Shown here one piece after another: positions 45,866 to 55,543 of a stretch of DNA of 64,000 nucleotides. A program made the position numbers and the translations under genes. This DNA is from Arenicella chitinivorans (GTDB lineage: Bacteria; Pseudomonadota; Gammaproteobacteria; Arenicellales; Arenicellaceae). The DNA is taken from NCBI RefSeq assembly GCF_014651515.1, contig NZ_BMXA01000001.1, positions 992,001 to 1,056,000 of the forward strand. Reading direction: 5' to 3'. The first letter of the stretch is position 1; each line of letters begins with the position of its first letter. The notes under the pieces were generated by a model. The model worked only from the letters and a program-made list of their open reading frames with translations. It was not told the origin of the DNA and did no database searches.

Positions 45866-46729
45866 ATGAGACGAACTATGAATCATCGTCAGCGTGGATT
45901 CTTCCATCTGCCGAATGACAATATGATCAAGACCATCGGCGTTGCCACGCTGCTGTGTCTGGTGTGTTCTGTGATTGTGTCGGGCGCCGCCACCATGCTG
46001 CGTCCACAACAGATCGAGAACAAGTTACTAGATAAGAAGAGCAACATTCTCAGCGTAGCGGGAATCAGTGATCCGCAAAAAACGGTTGATGAGCTGTTTA
46101 CACAAGTCGAAACGCGGGTAATTGATGTGCGCAGTGGTGAATACACTGATGCAGTTGATGCAGTGACATTCGATCAGCGTAAAGCATCAAAAGATCAAGC
46201 CTATCGATTGAGCCTTGCAAAGCAAGACGATATTGCACGCTTAGGCGGGATGTCGAAATACGCTAATGTGTATTTGGTACGGGATCAAAATGAGATCAGC
46301 AAAATCATCCTGCCCATTAAAGGCTATGGTTTGTGGTCGACATTGTATGGCTTTATAGCGTTAGAAAGTGACGGCAATACGGTCAGCGGCATTACGTTTT
46401 ATGAGCACGGTGAAACCCCGGGTCTGGGCGGCGAAATTGAAAACGCCAAATGGCAGGCAAGTTGGCATGGCAAAGAAGTAGCCGAGAATATCGGTGAGCC
46501 AGTGATTCGCCTGGTCAAAGGCATGGTTGATCCAAAATCCAGCGATGCTGAACATAAGATCGACGGCCTGGCCGGCGCCACATTAACCAGTAACGGTGTC
46601 ACTAATTTGGTGCAATTCTGGCTCGGTGAGAACGGTTTTGGTCCGTACCTAAAGCGTTTGCAATCCAGTTCAAATACCACAGTCAGCCAACCTGCTGCTA
46701 CAACTAACACGACAAACGGGAAGAGCTAA
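45866..46729 (+). CDS. nqrC: Na+-NQR subunit C
   Basis: A 287-aa subunit with one N-terminal span (about 23-44) and a periplasmic FMN-binding domain. The flavinylation motif [10 protein letters not shown] puts covalent FMN on T239. [13 protein letters not shown] and [11 protein letters not shown] are family signatures. The C-terminus has a Ser/Thr/Asn-rich tail after residue 270 that looks longer than usual. Shine-Dalgarno AAGGAGA. nqrD starts 2 nt after the stop. Confidence 0.96.
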   Translation: MRRTMNHRQRGFFHLPNDNMIKTIGVATLLCLVCSVIVSGAATMLRPQQIENKLLDKKSNILSVAGISDPQKTVDELFTQVETRVIDVRSGEYTDAVDAVTFDQRKASKDQAYRLSLAKQDDIARLGGMSKYANVYLVRDQNEISKIILPIKGYGLWSTLYGFIALESDGNTVSGITFYEHGETPGLGGEIENAKWQASWHGKEVAENIGEPVIRLVKGMVDPKSSDAEHKIDGLAGATLTSNGVTNLVQFWLGENGFGPYLKRLQSSSNTTVSQPAATTNTTNGKS

Positions 46730-46731
46730 TC

Positions 46732-47400
46732 ATGGCCAGCGAAGCAAGAAAAGCGCTGTTTGAACCTTTAGTTTCAAACAACCCAATCGCCTTACAAATT
46801 CTCGGTATCTGTTCCGCGCTGGCGGTAACGACACAACTTTCTGTCGCACTGATTATGTGCCTGGCGTTGACGAGTGTGACGGCATTTTCGAACCTGTCGA
46901 TTAGTTTGATTCGAAACCATATCCCATCAAGTATTCGTATCATCGTGCAGATGACGATTATTGCGTCTTTGGTTATTGTGGTTGATCAGTTACTCAAAGC
47001 CTACGCATTCGATATCAGCAAAAAGCTGGCGGTATTCGTTGGTCTGATCATCACTAACTGTATTGTTATGGGGCGAGCTGAAGCGTATGCGATGAAAAAT
47101 GGTCCTTGGCTGTCGTTTTTAGACGGCATCGGTAATGGGCTTGGCTACAGTTTGATTTTGATCATCGTCGGCACGGTTCGCGAGCTGTTGGGTTCCGGAT
47201 CATTGCTGGGTTACCAGATTTTGACGCCGGTTTCCGAAGGCGGATGGTACACACCAAACGGACTAATGTTGTTGGCGCCGAGCGCGTTTATCATCATTGG
47301 TCTAACGATCTGGGCGATTCGCACTTTTAATAAAGAGCAAGTGGAGCAGCCCGACTTCGAAATTCAGGTGGCACATAAAGCTACTGGAGGATCGCACTAA
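46732..47400 (+). CDS. nqrD: Na+-NQR subunit D
   Basis: A 222-aa integral membrane subunit with six spans; it and NqrE are inverted homologues that form the Na+/electron path with a shared iron centre. The family stretch [19 protein letters not shown], whose Cys belongs to the intramembrane cluster site, is present. The stop overlaps the nqrE start (TAATG). Confidence 0.96.
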   Translation: MASEARKALFEPLVSNNPIALQILGICSALAVTTQLSVALIMCLALTSVTAFSNLSISLIRNHIPSSIRIIVQMTIIASLVIVVDQLLKAYAFDISKKLAVFVGLIITNCIVMGRAEAYAMKNGPWLSFLDGIGNGLGYSLILIIVGTVRELLGSGSLLGYQILTPVSEGGWYTPNGLMLLAPSAFIIIGLTIWAIRTFNKEQVEQPDFEIQVAHKATGGSH

Positions 47401-48005
47401 TGGATCTGTTGAGTTTAGCCGTAAAGGCGATTTTTATTGAAAACCTGGCACTGTCATTTTTCCTTGGCATGTGTACTTTCTTGGCGGTTTCTAAAAAGAT
47501 TCAGACCGCGTTAGGGCTTGGTTTTGCGGTATTCGTGGTGCTTGCCATCACGGTGCCGATTAACAATCTAATTTATCAAAACTTTTTACGCGAAGGCGCC
47601 TTGGCGTGGGCTGGTTTTCCTAATGTTGATTTGAGCTTCCTTGGATTAATCAGTTACATCGGCGTTATCGCAGCATTGGTACAGATTTTAGAGATGTTTT
47701 TGGATCGATTTGTACCTGCTCTTTACAACGCGTTGGGTATATTTCTACCGTTGATTACAGTGAATTGCGCGATTTTGGGCGCGTCACTGTTCATGGTTGA
47801 GCGTGATTACACGTTCTCTGAGAGTCTAGTATACGGTGCCAGCAGCGGTGTTGGTTGGGCGTTGGCGATTGTGGCGTTGGCTGGAATTCGTGAGAAGCTG
47901 AAATACAGCGATGTACCAGATGGCCTTCAAGGCCTGGGCATTACCTTTATCACCGTCGGTTTGATGGCACTTGGCTTTCTGGCTTTCTCCGGTATCCAAC
48001 TGTAA
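47400..48005 (+). CDS. nqrE: Na+-NQR subunit E
   Basis: A 201-aa six-span subunit paired with NqrD. Family stretches are [19 protein letters not shown] (Cys in the first span) and [20 protein letters not shown] (second conserved Cys). GGAGG precedes the ATG, inside the end of nqrD. nqrF follows 19 nt later. Confidence 0.96.
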   Translation: MDLLSLAVKAIFIENLALSFFLGMCTFLAVSKKIQTALGLGFAVFVVLAITVPINNLIYQNFLREGALAWAGFPNVDLSFLGLISYIGVIAALVQILEMFLDRFVPALYNALGIFLPLITVNCAILGASLFMVERDYTFSESLVYGASSGVGWALAIVALAGIREKLKYSDVPDGLQGLGITFITVGLMALGFLAFSGIQL

Positions 48006-48024
48006 GGCGTAGAAGAGAATTATT

Positions 48025-49245
48025 ATGTTAGAGATAGGTTTAGGCGTTGGGTTTTTCACGGCCATCGTGTTGGCATTGGTAGCCGTTATTCTGTTTGCCA
48101 AAAGCAAGTTGGTTGCGTCCGGTAACGTGAAAATTTCGATTAATGGCGAAAAAGATATCGAAGTCCCTGCCGGTGGTAAGTTGTTAGGCGTTTTGGCTGA
48201 CAATAAGCTTTTTGTGCCATCTGCCTGCGGCGGTGGTGGTACGTGTGCGCAATGCCGTGTCAAAATTCACGAGGGCGGTGGCTCTATTTTGCCAACCGAG
48301 GAGTCACACATCACTAAGCGTGAAGCAGCCGAAGGCGATCGCTTGTCATGTCAGGTTACGGTTAAGCAGGATATGAAGATCGAGGTTCCGGAAGAAGTTT
48401 TCGGGGTCAAACAATGGCGTTGTAAAGTTCGCTCAAATGATAACGTTGCGACCTTCATTAAGGAGTTAGTGTTGGAACTGCCGGAGGGCGAGAATGTAGA
48501 CTTCCGGGCCGGTGGATATATTCAGATTGAATGTCCGCCCCACACGGTTAAGTACACGGATTTCCTAGTCCAAGACGAATACAAGCCAGATTGGGATCAT
48601 TTCAATATTTGGCAATATGAGTCCGTGGTGAAGGAGAAGGTTGTGCGTGCTTACTCAATGGCGAACTACCCATTGGAAAAAGGCATTATCATGCTGAATG
48701 TGCGGATTGCTTCACCGCCACCTCGTACAGAGGGCTTACCGCCTGGCCAGATGTCGTCTTTTATCTTTAACCTGAAACCAGGCGATGAGGTGACAATTTC
48801 GGGCCCGTTTGGTGAGTTCTTTGCGAAAGAGACCGAGGCTGAGATGGTATTCGTCGGCGGTGGTGCTGGTATGGCGCCCATGCGTTCCCATATTTTCGAT
48901 CAGCTTGAGCGCATCAAGACAAAACGTAAAATGACATTTTGGTATGGTGCACGCTCAAAACGCGAGATGTTCTATGTCGAAGATTTTGATCGTCTGGCAG
49001 CAGAGCATGACAATTTTGAGTGGCATGTTGCTTTATCAGACCCTCAGCCCGAGGATGATTGGGAAGGCTACACTGGGTTTATCCACAACGTGTTGTATGA
49101 AAATTATCTAAAGGAGCACGAAGCACCTGAAGACTGCGAATTCTACATGTGCGGACCACCTATGATGAATCAAGCGGTGATTAATATGTTGCATGAGTTG
49201 GGCGTCGAAGACGAAAACATTTTGCTAGATGACTTTGGTGGATAG
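48025..49245 (+). CDS. nqrF: Na+-NQR subunit F
   Basis: The NADH-oxidising subunit, 406 aa. One N-terminal span is followed by a 2Fe-2S ferredoxin domain with C68, C74, C77 and C109, then a FAD domain (RAYSMANYP) and an NADH domain ([34 protein letters not shown]). All expected residues are present. apbE begins 5 nt after its stop. Confidence 0.97.
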   Translation: MLEIGLGVGFFTAIVLALVAVILFAKSKLVASGNVKISINGEKDIEVPAGGKLLGVLADNKLFVPSACGGGGTCAQCRVKIHEGGGSILPTEESHITKREAAEGDRLSCQVTVKQDMKIEVPEEVFGVKQWRCKVRSNDNVATFIKELVLELPEGENVDFRAGGYIQIECPPHTVKYTDFLVQDEYKPDWDHFNIWQYESVVKEKVVRAYSMANYPLEKGIIMLNVRIASPPPRTEGLPPGQMSSFIFNLKPGDEVTISGPFGEFFAKETEAEMVFVGGGAGMAPMRSHIFDQLERIKTKRKMTFWYGARSKREMFYVEDFDRLAAEHDNFEWHVALSDPQPEDDWEGYTGFIHNVLYENYLKEHEAPEDCEFYMCGPPMMNQAVINMLHELGVEDENILLDDFGG

Positions 49246-49250
49246 TTCCT

Positions 49251-50312
49251 GTGTTAAGTCACTGCCTATCTAGAAAAGGCACAAAAAACAGCGGGCTGGG
49301 CTCGCTGTTTTTTTATGTGTCACTCATGCTGATATTCAGCTTATCCGGTTGTGGAGCCTTCAGTCCTGCCGTCACGGAAACCGTGTTCACTGGCCCAATT
49401 ATGGGGACGGATTATCGTATTGTGGTTCGTCATACCGCCGATCACGACCCTGAGCAGATTGAACAGACGGCGATTGCTGCGATGGCGTCGGTGAACGCGT
49501 CTATGTCGACCTACTTGGATGACTCCGAAATAAGTCGCTTTAACCAGAGCGCCGCTGGCATAGAACATACGATTTCTGAGGATTTTCGCGTGGTGTTGGC
49601 GGAAGCGCTTGAGATAGCGGCGCTCACGCAAGGGGCATTTGATCCAACCATTGGTCCAGTGGTTAACGCCTGGGGCTTTGGACCGCAAGGAAAAATTGTG
49701 CGTCAACCGACAGATGAAGCCCTAGCCGCGCTGCGAGATCGTGTCGGTTACGAAAAAGTGACCTTGGTTGGTAATCGGTTGAGTAAACGCGTGGATAACG
49801 TGTATCTCGACCTGTCCGCAATTGCCAAAGGTTTTGCGGTAGATAAGGTCGCAGAAGAGTTACTGACTCTTGGGATTAATGATTTTCTGGTGAATATTGG
49901 CGGCGAGTTGCGTGGTGCCGGTTTGTCCGGTGCAGGTCATGCTTGGCGTGTCGGGGTTGAGAAGCCACAGGTTCAGGGTGGTGTCCAGCAAATCGTGACG
50001 CTAACAAATGCGTCAATCGCCACGTCTGGTGATTATCGAAATTTCGTGATTCTCAATGGTCAACATTACTCGCACACGATCTCGCCTGTCACATTTAAGC
50101 CGGTGCTACAAAAATTGGCGTCAGTCAGTGTCTTGAGCGAACGGTGTTCAACTGCCGATGCGCTGGCCACGGCGTTGTTGAGCATGGGCGAAACTCAGGC
50201 TAAAGAATTTGTGCGGGCGCATAAAATTGCTGCTTACATGTTGGTGCGATCGGATCAGAGTCCCGATGTTGACGTGGTAATTAGCCCAGAGTTTGAGATT
50301 AATTTGCGATAA
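49251..50312 (+). CDS. apbE: FAD:protein FMN transferase (ApbE/Ftp)
   Basis: A 353-aa lipoprotein-type flavin transferase that attaches FMN to Thr of NqrB and NqrC. The GTG start 49251 gives a full lipoprotein signal: basic n-region (RKGTK), hydrophobic core and lipobox LSGC with C34. Core motifs are GAFDPTIGPVVNAWGFGPQG, YLDLSAIAKGFAVDKV, NIGGELRGAG and STADALATALLSMG. A terminator-like hairpin lies inside the signal-peptide codons (separate entry). Starts at GTG 49317 or ATG 49326 would clear the hairpin but lose the basic n-region. Confidence is high for function, moderate for the start. Confidence 0.93.
   Translation: MLSHCLSRKGTKNSGLGSLFFYVSLMLIFSLSGCGAFSPAVTETVFTGPIMGTDYRIVVRHTADHDPEQIEQTAIAAMASVNASMSTYLDDSEISRFNQSAAGIEHTISEDFRVVLAEALEIAALTQGAFDPTIGPVVNAWGFGPQGKIVRQPTDEALAALRDRVGYEKVTLVGNRLSKRVDNVYLDLSAIAKGFAVDKVAEELLTLGINDFLVNIGGELRGAGLSGAGHAWRVGVEKPQVQGGVQQIVTLTNASIATSGDYRNFVILNGQHYSHTISPVTFKPVLQKLASVSVLSERCSTADALATALLSMGETQAKEFVRAHKIAAYMLVRSDQSPDVDVVISPEFEINLR
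49283..49314 (+). terminator. Terminator-like hairpin inside the 5' end of apbE
   Basis: AAAAAACAGCG (49283-49293) pairs with CGCTGTTTTTT (49303-49313) around a 9-nt loop and ends in a T-run. It is a textbook intrinsic terminator for the nqr operon, yet it lies 32-64 nt into the apbE frame. It could act as an attenuator that lowers apbE expression relative to nqrA-F. Confidence 0.7.
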
Positions 50313-50378
50313 TTTTCTTGCACTCTGGGTGCAGCGTTACTACATTACGTACTGTGTATCGTTTTAAAATTCAATATT

Positions 50379-50402
50379 GCGCTTTGTTAACTGATAAAGC
50401 GC
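50379..50402. repeat. Inverted repeat in the apbE-nqrM gap
   Basis: GCGCTTT (50379-50385) and AAAGCGC (50396-50402) are perfect complements separated by 10 nt. No T-run follows, so it looks more like an operator or weak structure than a terminator. The 245-nt gap contains no other clear element. Confidence 0.4.
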
Positions 50403-50557
50403 TAAGTAGTTGTAATATAAAACATTAAATTGAGCGTTGGGTTTTGGTGAAGCGTTTGATCAAGGTGTGTAATGCATCGAGGTTTTCGACAATGTTGTCG
50501 TAGTTTGACAATATGACTGGTTCCAATGATCGAGAAAAGCCAAAAGTAGGGCATAGA

Positions 50558-50773
50558 ATGAATTTATTTTTAATCAGTTTCGCCGTTTTCCTCCTCGTTA
50601 TGGTTGGTATGGCGATTGGTGTCATCGTAAACAACCGTGCAATTAAAGGTAGTTGCGGTGGTTTGAATGATATTGATGGTTTGAAAGGCGCTTGTGATAT
50701 TTGTGAAGGCAAAAAAGTATGTCGCCGCCGCCGTGCTATGCAACGAAAAGCATTAAGCCAGCAAGCTTCGTAG
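50558..50773 (+). CDS. nqrM: Na+-NQR maturation protein NqrM (DUF539)
   Basis: A 71-aa protein with one N-terminal span (about 4-24) and four cysteines in SCGGLNDIDGLKGACDICEG and KKVC (C33, C46, C49, C55), the NqrM pattern. NqrM is needed to deliver iron for the NqrD/NqrE centre. ATG 50558 has AGGG 8 nt upstream; an earlier ATG (50513) adds a polar stub not seen in the family. It stands 245 nt after apbE, as in many NQR loci. Confidence 0.93.
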   Translation: MNLFLISFAVFLLVMVGMAIGVIVNNRAIKGSCGGLNDIDGLKGACDICEGKKVCRRRRAMQRKALSQQAS

Positions 50774-50782
50774 CGCACCGTA

Positions 50783-51784
50783 ATGACCGCTCAGGCCAAA
50801 AGCAAAGAGGCTGCCGGAGTAACGGGAAAACTGCCGCAGGAAAACGGCGCGATTCGCGAGTGCAACGGCAAAATATGTATCCACATCGATGGCTATTGGA
50901 TTCGTTACTATCCGCCGCCGCCAAATACCATGGCCGAAAAAAAGGATTTGATCTTTTCGCTTCGGCGCCGTGTGTTTCATCATACTGAAGAGGGAATCAA
51001 CTCGCCTGGTTGGCGCTTGGAGATCGCACGTAAGTATTATGAAGAAGAGCAGAACCCAGCCCGCAAACGTGTAAAAGCCGCAATGCTGGCGGGTTCGTTA
51101 TTCAATCGCGCGACCGATATCTTCGCCAGTGTGGTGGAGCTTGAGGAGAAAGGCATCCAAGTCGACGAAAATAATCAGCTGATGAAACAGTGCGAAGCCT
51201 GTTTTATGGAAGCACTTGAGCTTGGCAAACAGGTAAGGCATTTCAGTGGTGAAGAGGGCGTAGATGAGCTTTGGGGAGAACCATTTAAAGCTTTCTCGTA
51301 CCCCATGGATAAATTTTTTGAGAGCCGCTACGTCAAATTGGCGCAGACGTTCGCTGCTATCGACCGTATTATCGATCGCATGATATCCGTGTATTCCAAC
51401 GTGGATGGTTTTGAAGGTGTGTTACCCATGCTGGATGAACTGCGTGAAGCTGCCAAAACGGAAGTTGAGACCATGCGTCGTGATGAGGCAATTTATGAAG
51501 TCTGGCCTCGGTATGTGGCTGCCAAAGAAGCCATCGTGGAATTCAAGCCTTGCGGTTTGATTAACCGCGAAGATCGCATTCGATACTGGGAGGATGGTAT
51601 GCGCCTGTTGCATATGGGTAAGGATGTGATCGGTTACCTAAGTGGTGTTCGAGTGCCTATGCCAGTGACCACTGCCAACTATATGGCGAATTGCGACTTG
51701 TATGAACAAAACGGGTCGCTTGACTCCGAGTTCTCGATTCCAAAGCACTGCTTCAAGAATGGCAGTGGTGTCAGCTGCAATTAG
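50783..51784 (+). CDS. Uncharacterised helical protein behind nqrM
   Basis: A 333-aa soluble protein that I do not recognise. A short beta-like start (NGKICIHIDGYWIRYYPPPP, 27-46) leads into an almost entirely helical, charged body (LEIARKYYEEEQNPARKRVK, then AAKTEVETMRRDEAIYEVWP). There is no signal peptide or membrane span. Cysteines are scattered (IREC, QCEAC, KPCG, HCF, SCN at the end) without a clear metal motif. It begins 9 nt after nqrM and may be cotranscribed with it; 49 nt separate it from the cysB start. No function is claimed. Confidence 0.75.
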   Translation: MTAQAKSKEAAGVTGKLPQENGAIRECNGKICIHIDGYWIRYYPPPPNTMAEKKDLIFSLRRRVFHHTEEGINSPGWRLEIARKYYEEEQNPARKRVKAAMLAGSLFNRATDIFASVVELEEKGIQVDENNQLMKQCEACFMEALELGKQVRHFSGEEGVDELWGEPFKAFSYPMDKFFESRYVKLAQTFAAIDRIIDRMISVYSNVDGFEGVLPMLDELREAAKTEVETMRRDEAIYEVWPRYVAAKEAIVEFKPCGLINREDRIRYWEDGMRLLHMGKDVIGYLSGVRVPMPVTTANYMANCDLYEQNGSLDSEFSIPKHCFKNGSGVSCN

Positions 51785-51833
51785 CACACAATACAAATAG
51801 TCTTCGGCGTCGTTTTATGTGACACTTGCTCGC

Positions 51834-52817
51834 ATGAAACTGCGCCAACTTCAATACGTCACGGAAGTCGTCAAGAACGGCATGAATGTCACGGCTGCAG
51901 CCGATAAGCTGTTTACCTCACAACCAGGGGTCAGCAGTCAGATCAAGCGCTTAGAGGAAGAACTCGGTGTCACTATCTTTGAGCGCAGTGGCAAACATAT
52001 TAATGGATTAACCCCAGAAGGTACGCTTCTGGTAGACCGCTTCAACCTTATTCTGGACGAAGTCGACAATGTGAAACGCATCGCCGATGATTTTAGTCAT
52101 CCTGATTCTGGAATGTTGTCTATCGCCACCACACATACTCAAGCACGGTACGTGTTGCCGCCGGTGATCAGCGCGTTTCGTAAGCGTTATCCTAATGTTC
52201 AATTGCAGATTAATCAGGGAACCCCAGAGCAAATTGCCAGTTTGACCGATTCTGGTAAAGCTGATCTTGGTATCGCCACTGAAGCCTTGGAGCTGTTCGA
52301 TAACTTGATCCTGCTGCCATGTTATCGATGGAACCGTTGTGTCATTGTGCCGAAAGGGCATCCCTTAATGCGTGAGGGCTTGTTAACCTTAGAAGCAATT
52401 GCTCAGCATCCAATCATTACGTATACCTTCGGTGTAGCGGATCGTTCAGTGATTAATCGAGCGTTCAAGCGCAAGGGGCTGGATATTAATGTGGTACTGA
52501 TGGCGGCCGATGCGGAGGTAATCAAGACTTATGTGCGCAATGGTATGGGCATCGGTATTGTCGCGCGTATGGCCTACGATCGTGCTCAAGACAAGGACTT
52601 GGCAGTGTTGGATGCTGGCAATTTGTTCGACTCCAGTGTGACCAGCCTGGCAATTCGTAAAAATGCCGTATTACGTGAATACGTCTACGAGTTTATCCAG
52701 TTGTTTGCGTCCCATCTGAAGCGTGACGTTGTCGAGCAAGCGCTAAAAGCGCACAATGACACGTCGTTGCAAGAAAAGCTGTACCGCGAGTACGTGAAAG
52801 AAGCGGAAATGCGATAG
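51834..52817 (+). CDS. cysB: CysB-type LysR transcriptional regulator
   Basis: A 327-aa LysR regulator, close to the CysB length of 324. From ATG 51834 it reads MKLRQLQYVTEVVKNGMNVT, as CysB does, then TSQPGVSSQIKRLEEELGV (HTH) and FERSGKHINGLTPEG. The effector domain has ATTHTQARYVLPPVI and ADLGIATEAL, typical of CysB/Cbl. It should activate sulfate assimilation genes in response to N-acetylserine. No cys genes are nearby. It is convergent with lepB, only 3 nt apart. Confidence 0.9.
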   Translation: MKLRQLQYVTEVVKNGMNVTAAADKLFTSQPGVSSQIKRLEEELGVTIFERSGKHINGLTPEGTLLVDRFNLILDEVDNVKRIADDFSHPDSGMLSIATTHTQARYVLPPVISAFRKRYPNVQLQINQGTPEQIASLTDSGKADLGIATEALELFDNLILLPCYRWNRCVIVPKGHPLMREGLLTLEAIAQHPIITYTFGVADRSVINRAFKRKGLDINVVLMAADAEVIKTYVRNGMGIGIVARMAYDRAQDKDLAVLDAGNLFDSSVTSLAIRKNAVLREYVYEFIQLFASHLKRDVVEQALKAHNDTSLQEKLYREYVKEAEMR

Positions 52818-52820
52818 CGT

Positions 52821-53474
52821 TTAAATCGGCTGCCAGAAACGATCTAAACGAGGAAGGTAGTAGTGTTCTCGATTCAGCGACATGACCACTCGTCGGCTGC
52901 GGCCGATAATTTCACGACGGGGTACGAACCCAATAAAGCGTGAATCAGCGCTGTTATCGCGATTGTCACCGAGCACCAGGTAGCGACCTTTTGGTACGGT
53001 TACCTCAGCAAAACTCTGACGTGCCTGTTTGAGTGTGCTAGTGCGGATGCGATGTGGTGTTTGCCCAAATAGTTTTTCCAATTGCTCTGTCATCATCGGT
53101 GCGCGACCTAGCGTTTCGTAGGTCACGGCTTCGCCGTTGATAATCAGTTGGTTATTGGTGAGCGCGACTCTGTCACCTGGCAAGCCGATCACACGCTTGA
53201 CTAGTCGATTATTGGCAATTAAGGATTCAAAAATGACAATGTCGCCACGTTTTGGATTGCCTAAGGTTAACAGCTTGGTGCTAACAAAAGGCAGCTGCAG
53301 GTCATACGCTAGTTTGTTGATCAAGATGCGATCGCCTTCAACGATGGTTGGTTGCATCGACCCAGTTGGTACGGTGTTCCAGTCCGCGAAGCTACTGCGG
53401 AATACCGACATCAAGAGCAGGAAAATCAGCAAGCCTCGATTCGCCCGAACTATTTTTCGTATCGTTTGATGCAT
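52821..53474 (-). CDS. lepB: Signal peptidase I
   Basis: A 217-aa type I signal peptidase that cleaves secretory signal peptides at the outer face of the inner membrane. One N-terminal span (about 15-30) precedes the catalytic Ser S39 (VPTGSMQPT) and Lys K93 (RLVKRVIGLPGD); box E GDNRDNSADSRFIG is present. I chose ATG 53474 with GAAGGTAAG upstream; ATG 53492 lacks a Shine-Dalgarno. It is smaller than E. coli LepB and has a single span, like many non-enteric members. It stands alone, without lepA. Confidence 0.93.
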   Translation of the reverse strand: MHQTIRKIVRANRGLLIFLLLMSVFRSSFADWNTVPTGSMQPTIVEGDRILINKLAYDLQLPFVSTKLLTLGNPKRGDIVIFESLIANNRLVKRVIGLPGDRVALTNNQLIINGEAVTYETLGRAPMMTEQLEKLFGQTPHRIRTSTLKQARQSFAEVTVPKGRYLVLGDNRDNSADSRFIGFVPRREIIGRSRRVVMSLNREHYYLPRLDRFWQPI

Positions 53475-53604
53475 ATGCTTACCTTCGGTCATTTAGACAA
53501 TGTCAGGAGACAGTGTGACCGAAGACTTGGTGGATTTGCGTGAGTATTAACAAAGAGTAGGGTTGCGCTAGTCAGGCAATGGTGAAACTGCCTATACTTC
53601 ACGT

Positions 53605-54036
53605 ATGGACTATCACTTTACTACCGATCCTGCAGAGCTGGATCTCGATGTGATTCATCGCTTTATCACTAGTACTTATTGGGCCCGCGGTATTTCGAAG
53701 GCCACGATGGCGCGTGCAGTCGCTGGTTCCGTGTGTTTTGGTATGACGACCAATCATGAGTTGGTGGCGTTCGGCCGTATGGTCACCGATGAAGCCACGT
53801 TCGCGTATTTGGCGGATGTGTTCGTATTACCAGAGCACCGCGGTCGAGGTCTTAGTAAAGTTATGCTAACGCAGGCTCTGTTATTGCCACAGTTGCAGGG
53901 GTTGAGGCGTATGTTGTTGGCCACATCGGATGCACACGGTTTGTATCAGAAAATGGGGTTTGAACCACTGCCAAAGCCAGAAATATTTATGCAAAAAATG
54001 GATCTGAGCCGGTACGATTTGGAACGCGAACAGTGA
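53605..54036 (+). CDS. GNAT family N-acetyltransferase
   Basis: A 143-aa GNAT. The acetyl-CoA-binding motif A is VFVLPEHRGRGLSKVMLTQA; the following LLATSDAHGLYQKMGFEPL is the usual GNAT C-terminal segment. The acceptor is unknown. It resembles small acetyltransferases of the YjcF/ElaA-like sort. Confidence 0.85.
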   Translation: MDYHFTTDPAELDLDVIHRFITSTYWARGISKATMARAVAGSVCFGMTTNHELVAFGRMVTDEATFAYLADVFVLPEHRGRGLSKVMLTQALLLPQLQGLRRMLLATSDAHGLYQKMGFEPLPKPEIFMQKMDLSRYDLEREQ

Positions 54037-54213
54037 TTCATCGGCGCGCTCGACTGCGAAGTCGATACACGGTCAAATAAACACGTGAGTTGTTGACATA
54101 ATTTTGTTATAAAAAAACCATACTATTTCAATCAGAAGTTTTAAGGGTAGGCAGACCAGTATCGATCATTGCAGTATTCATCCGAACACGATTTAGAATC
54201 ACGGAGAAAGGAC

Positions 54214-54852
54214 GTGCCATACGACTTGAATCAACAAGTGTTGCGAACCGATGCGGCAGGCATGCCAATCGACTGGATTTCGTATAAAGATGCGGCGCGC
54301 TGTTACCATGCGGGATTGGTACTTTACAGCTGCGGGAATCTGATTTACCGGGTGCGGGGAGGCGTTAGTGGCTTAACCGGGTTGCAAAGCGTGATCGAAG
54401 TAAGTTCCATCATTGCAACACCGAGCGAGACGCAAAGTCGATTCCACCATTTACCAAGTTACACGCCACCGCTGACCAATAAAACACTGTTCTCTCGTGA
54501 CGATTATGTCTGCATGTATTGCGGAAACGCGTTTGTGCGCGGTGAGTTGTCGCGTGATCACGTGCGACCCGTATCGCAGCAAGGCGAAGATATTTGGAGT
54601 AATGTGGTGACTGCGTGTAAGCGCTGCAATAATTACAAGGCGGGGCGAACGCCGGAGCAAGCTGGCATGCAATTAATCGCGGTGCCATTTGTGCCAACCC
54701 ATGCAGAGTACGTGTTTCTGAGAGGGCGTCGAGTCCTGGCAGATCAAATGGCGTTTCTCAAAGCGCATTTTCCGCGCACCAGTCCGTTGCGGGCCCGTGT
54801 TGAAGACCGACAGGAAATGCTGACTATGGCGACCGCAAACGTTGCTTTGTGA
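54214..54852 (+). CDS. HNH endonuclease family protein
   Basis: A 212-aa protein. After an N-terminal domain of about 90 residues without known motifs comes the HNH module: two zinc Cys pairs (C100/C103 in YVCMYCG and C135/C138 in ACKRCNN) with catalytic DH (D115-H116) in SRDHVRPVS. This is the family of small HNH proteins found on many chromosomes, with uncertain cellular role. The start GTG 54214 has GGAGAAAGG 4 nt upstream; an in-frame TTG at 54169 is the weaker alternative. It overlaps the azlC start by 11 nt. Confidence 0.82.
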   Translation: MPYDLNQQVLRTDAAGMPIDWISYKDAARCYHAGLVLYSCGNLIYRVRGGVSGLTGLQSVIEVSSIIATPSETQSRFHHLPSYTPPLTNKTLFSRDDYVCMYCGNAFVRGELSRDHVRPVSQQGEDIWSNVVTACKRCNNYKAGRTPEQAGMQLIAVPFVPTHAEYVFLRGRRVLADQMAFLKAHFPRTSPLRARVEDRQEMLTMATANVAL

Positions 54853-55543
54853 TGCCTCTGCGCGCTATGTGATCTGGCGCGCTGTTCTTGATACTTTGCC
54901 GTTGTCGGTGGCGGTAATTCCATGGGGGATTTTAACCGGTGCGCTGACCATTCAAGTTGGGTTTTCTCCGTTGGCAGCGCAATGTATGTCCTTGTTGGTA
55001 TTCGCAGGTGCAGCTCAGTTGTCTGCCATAACCCTGGTTGGTGGTGGAAGCTCAATACTGTCAATTTACGCGTCTGGCTTCGTGATCAGTTCGCGACACC
55101 TGCTGTATTCGATCACATTTCGCCAGCATGTACAGCACTTGCCGTTGCGCTGGCGACTGGCGATTGCGTTTGTGCTGACCGATGAGATGTTCGCTGTATC
55201 CGAAGCACATACCGCCAACACCGGTACATTCTCACCAAGCTTCGCTCTGGCTTCCGGTTTCAGCTTTTACCTAGTTTGGAATTTAGCAACTTTACTTGGC
55301 ATTATTGCTGGTGAGTCCTTTGGCCATTTGGAATCACTCGGTCTCGATTTTGCGATTGCTGCCACTTTTATCGCCATGACCTTTGATCAGGTGCGAAAAA
55401 TGCCGGTGGCCATGACGATGCTGGTTAGTGGCGTACTTGCGGTATTTTTGCAGCCGGTGCTCCCCGATAGTTATTTAATTTTTGCCGCACTTGCCGGTAT
55501 GGTGGTTGGCTATCTATTGGATAGCGACGTGGCGCCAACATGA
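54842..55543 (+). CDS. azlC: AzlC family branched-chain amino acid permease subunit
   Basis: A 233-aa, six-or-seven-span protein, large subunit of an AzlCD-type exporter of branched-chain amino acids or analogues. Family phrases are TLPLSVAVIPWGILTGALTI and FAGAAQLSAITLVGGG, then SSRHLLYSITF. The start is probably the TTG at 54842 overlapping the HNH gene; a GTG at 54869 is an alternative. azlD overlaps its stop by 4 nt. Confidence 0.9.
   Translation: MLCDASARYVIWRAVLDTLPLSVAVIPWGILTGALTIQVGFSPLAAQCMSLLVFAGAAQLSAITLVGGGSSILSIYASGFVISSRHLLYSITFRQHVQHLPLRWRLAIAFVLTDEMFAVSEAHTANTGTFSPSFALASGFSFYLVWNLATLLGIIAGESFGHLESLGLDFAIAATFIAMTFDQVRKMPVAMTMLVSGVLAVFLQPVLPDSYLIFAALAGMVVGYLLDSDVAPT

Noticed and set aside
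49315-49328. apbE starting at 49317 or 49326, after the terminator hairpin
   Set aside because: These starts give a lipoprotein signal without a basic n-region. The GTG at 49251 gives a full signal peptide. Kept as an open alternative, not preferred.
54095-54130. TTGACA followed by AT-rich sequence as a promoter for the HNH gene
   Set aside because: No acceptable -10 box is found at 16-18 nt; the nearest candidates are 9, 13 or 22 nt away.
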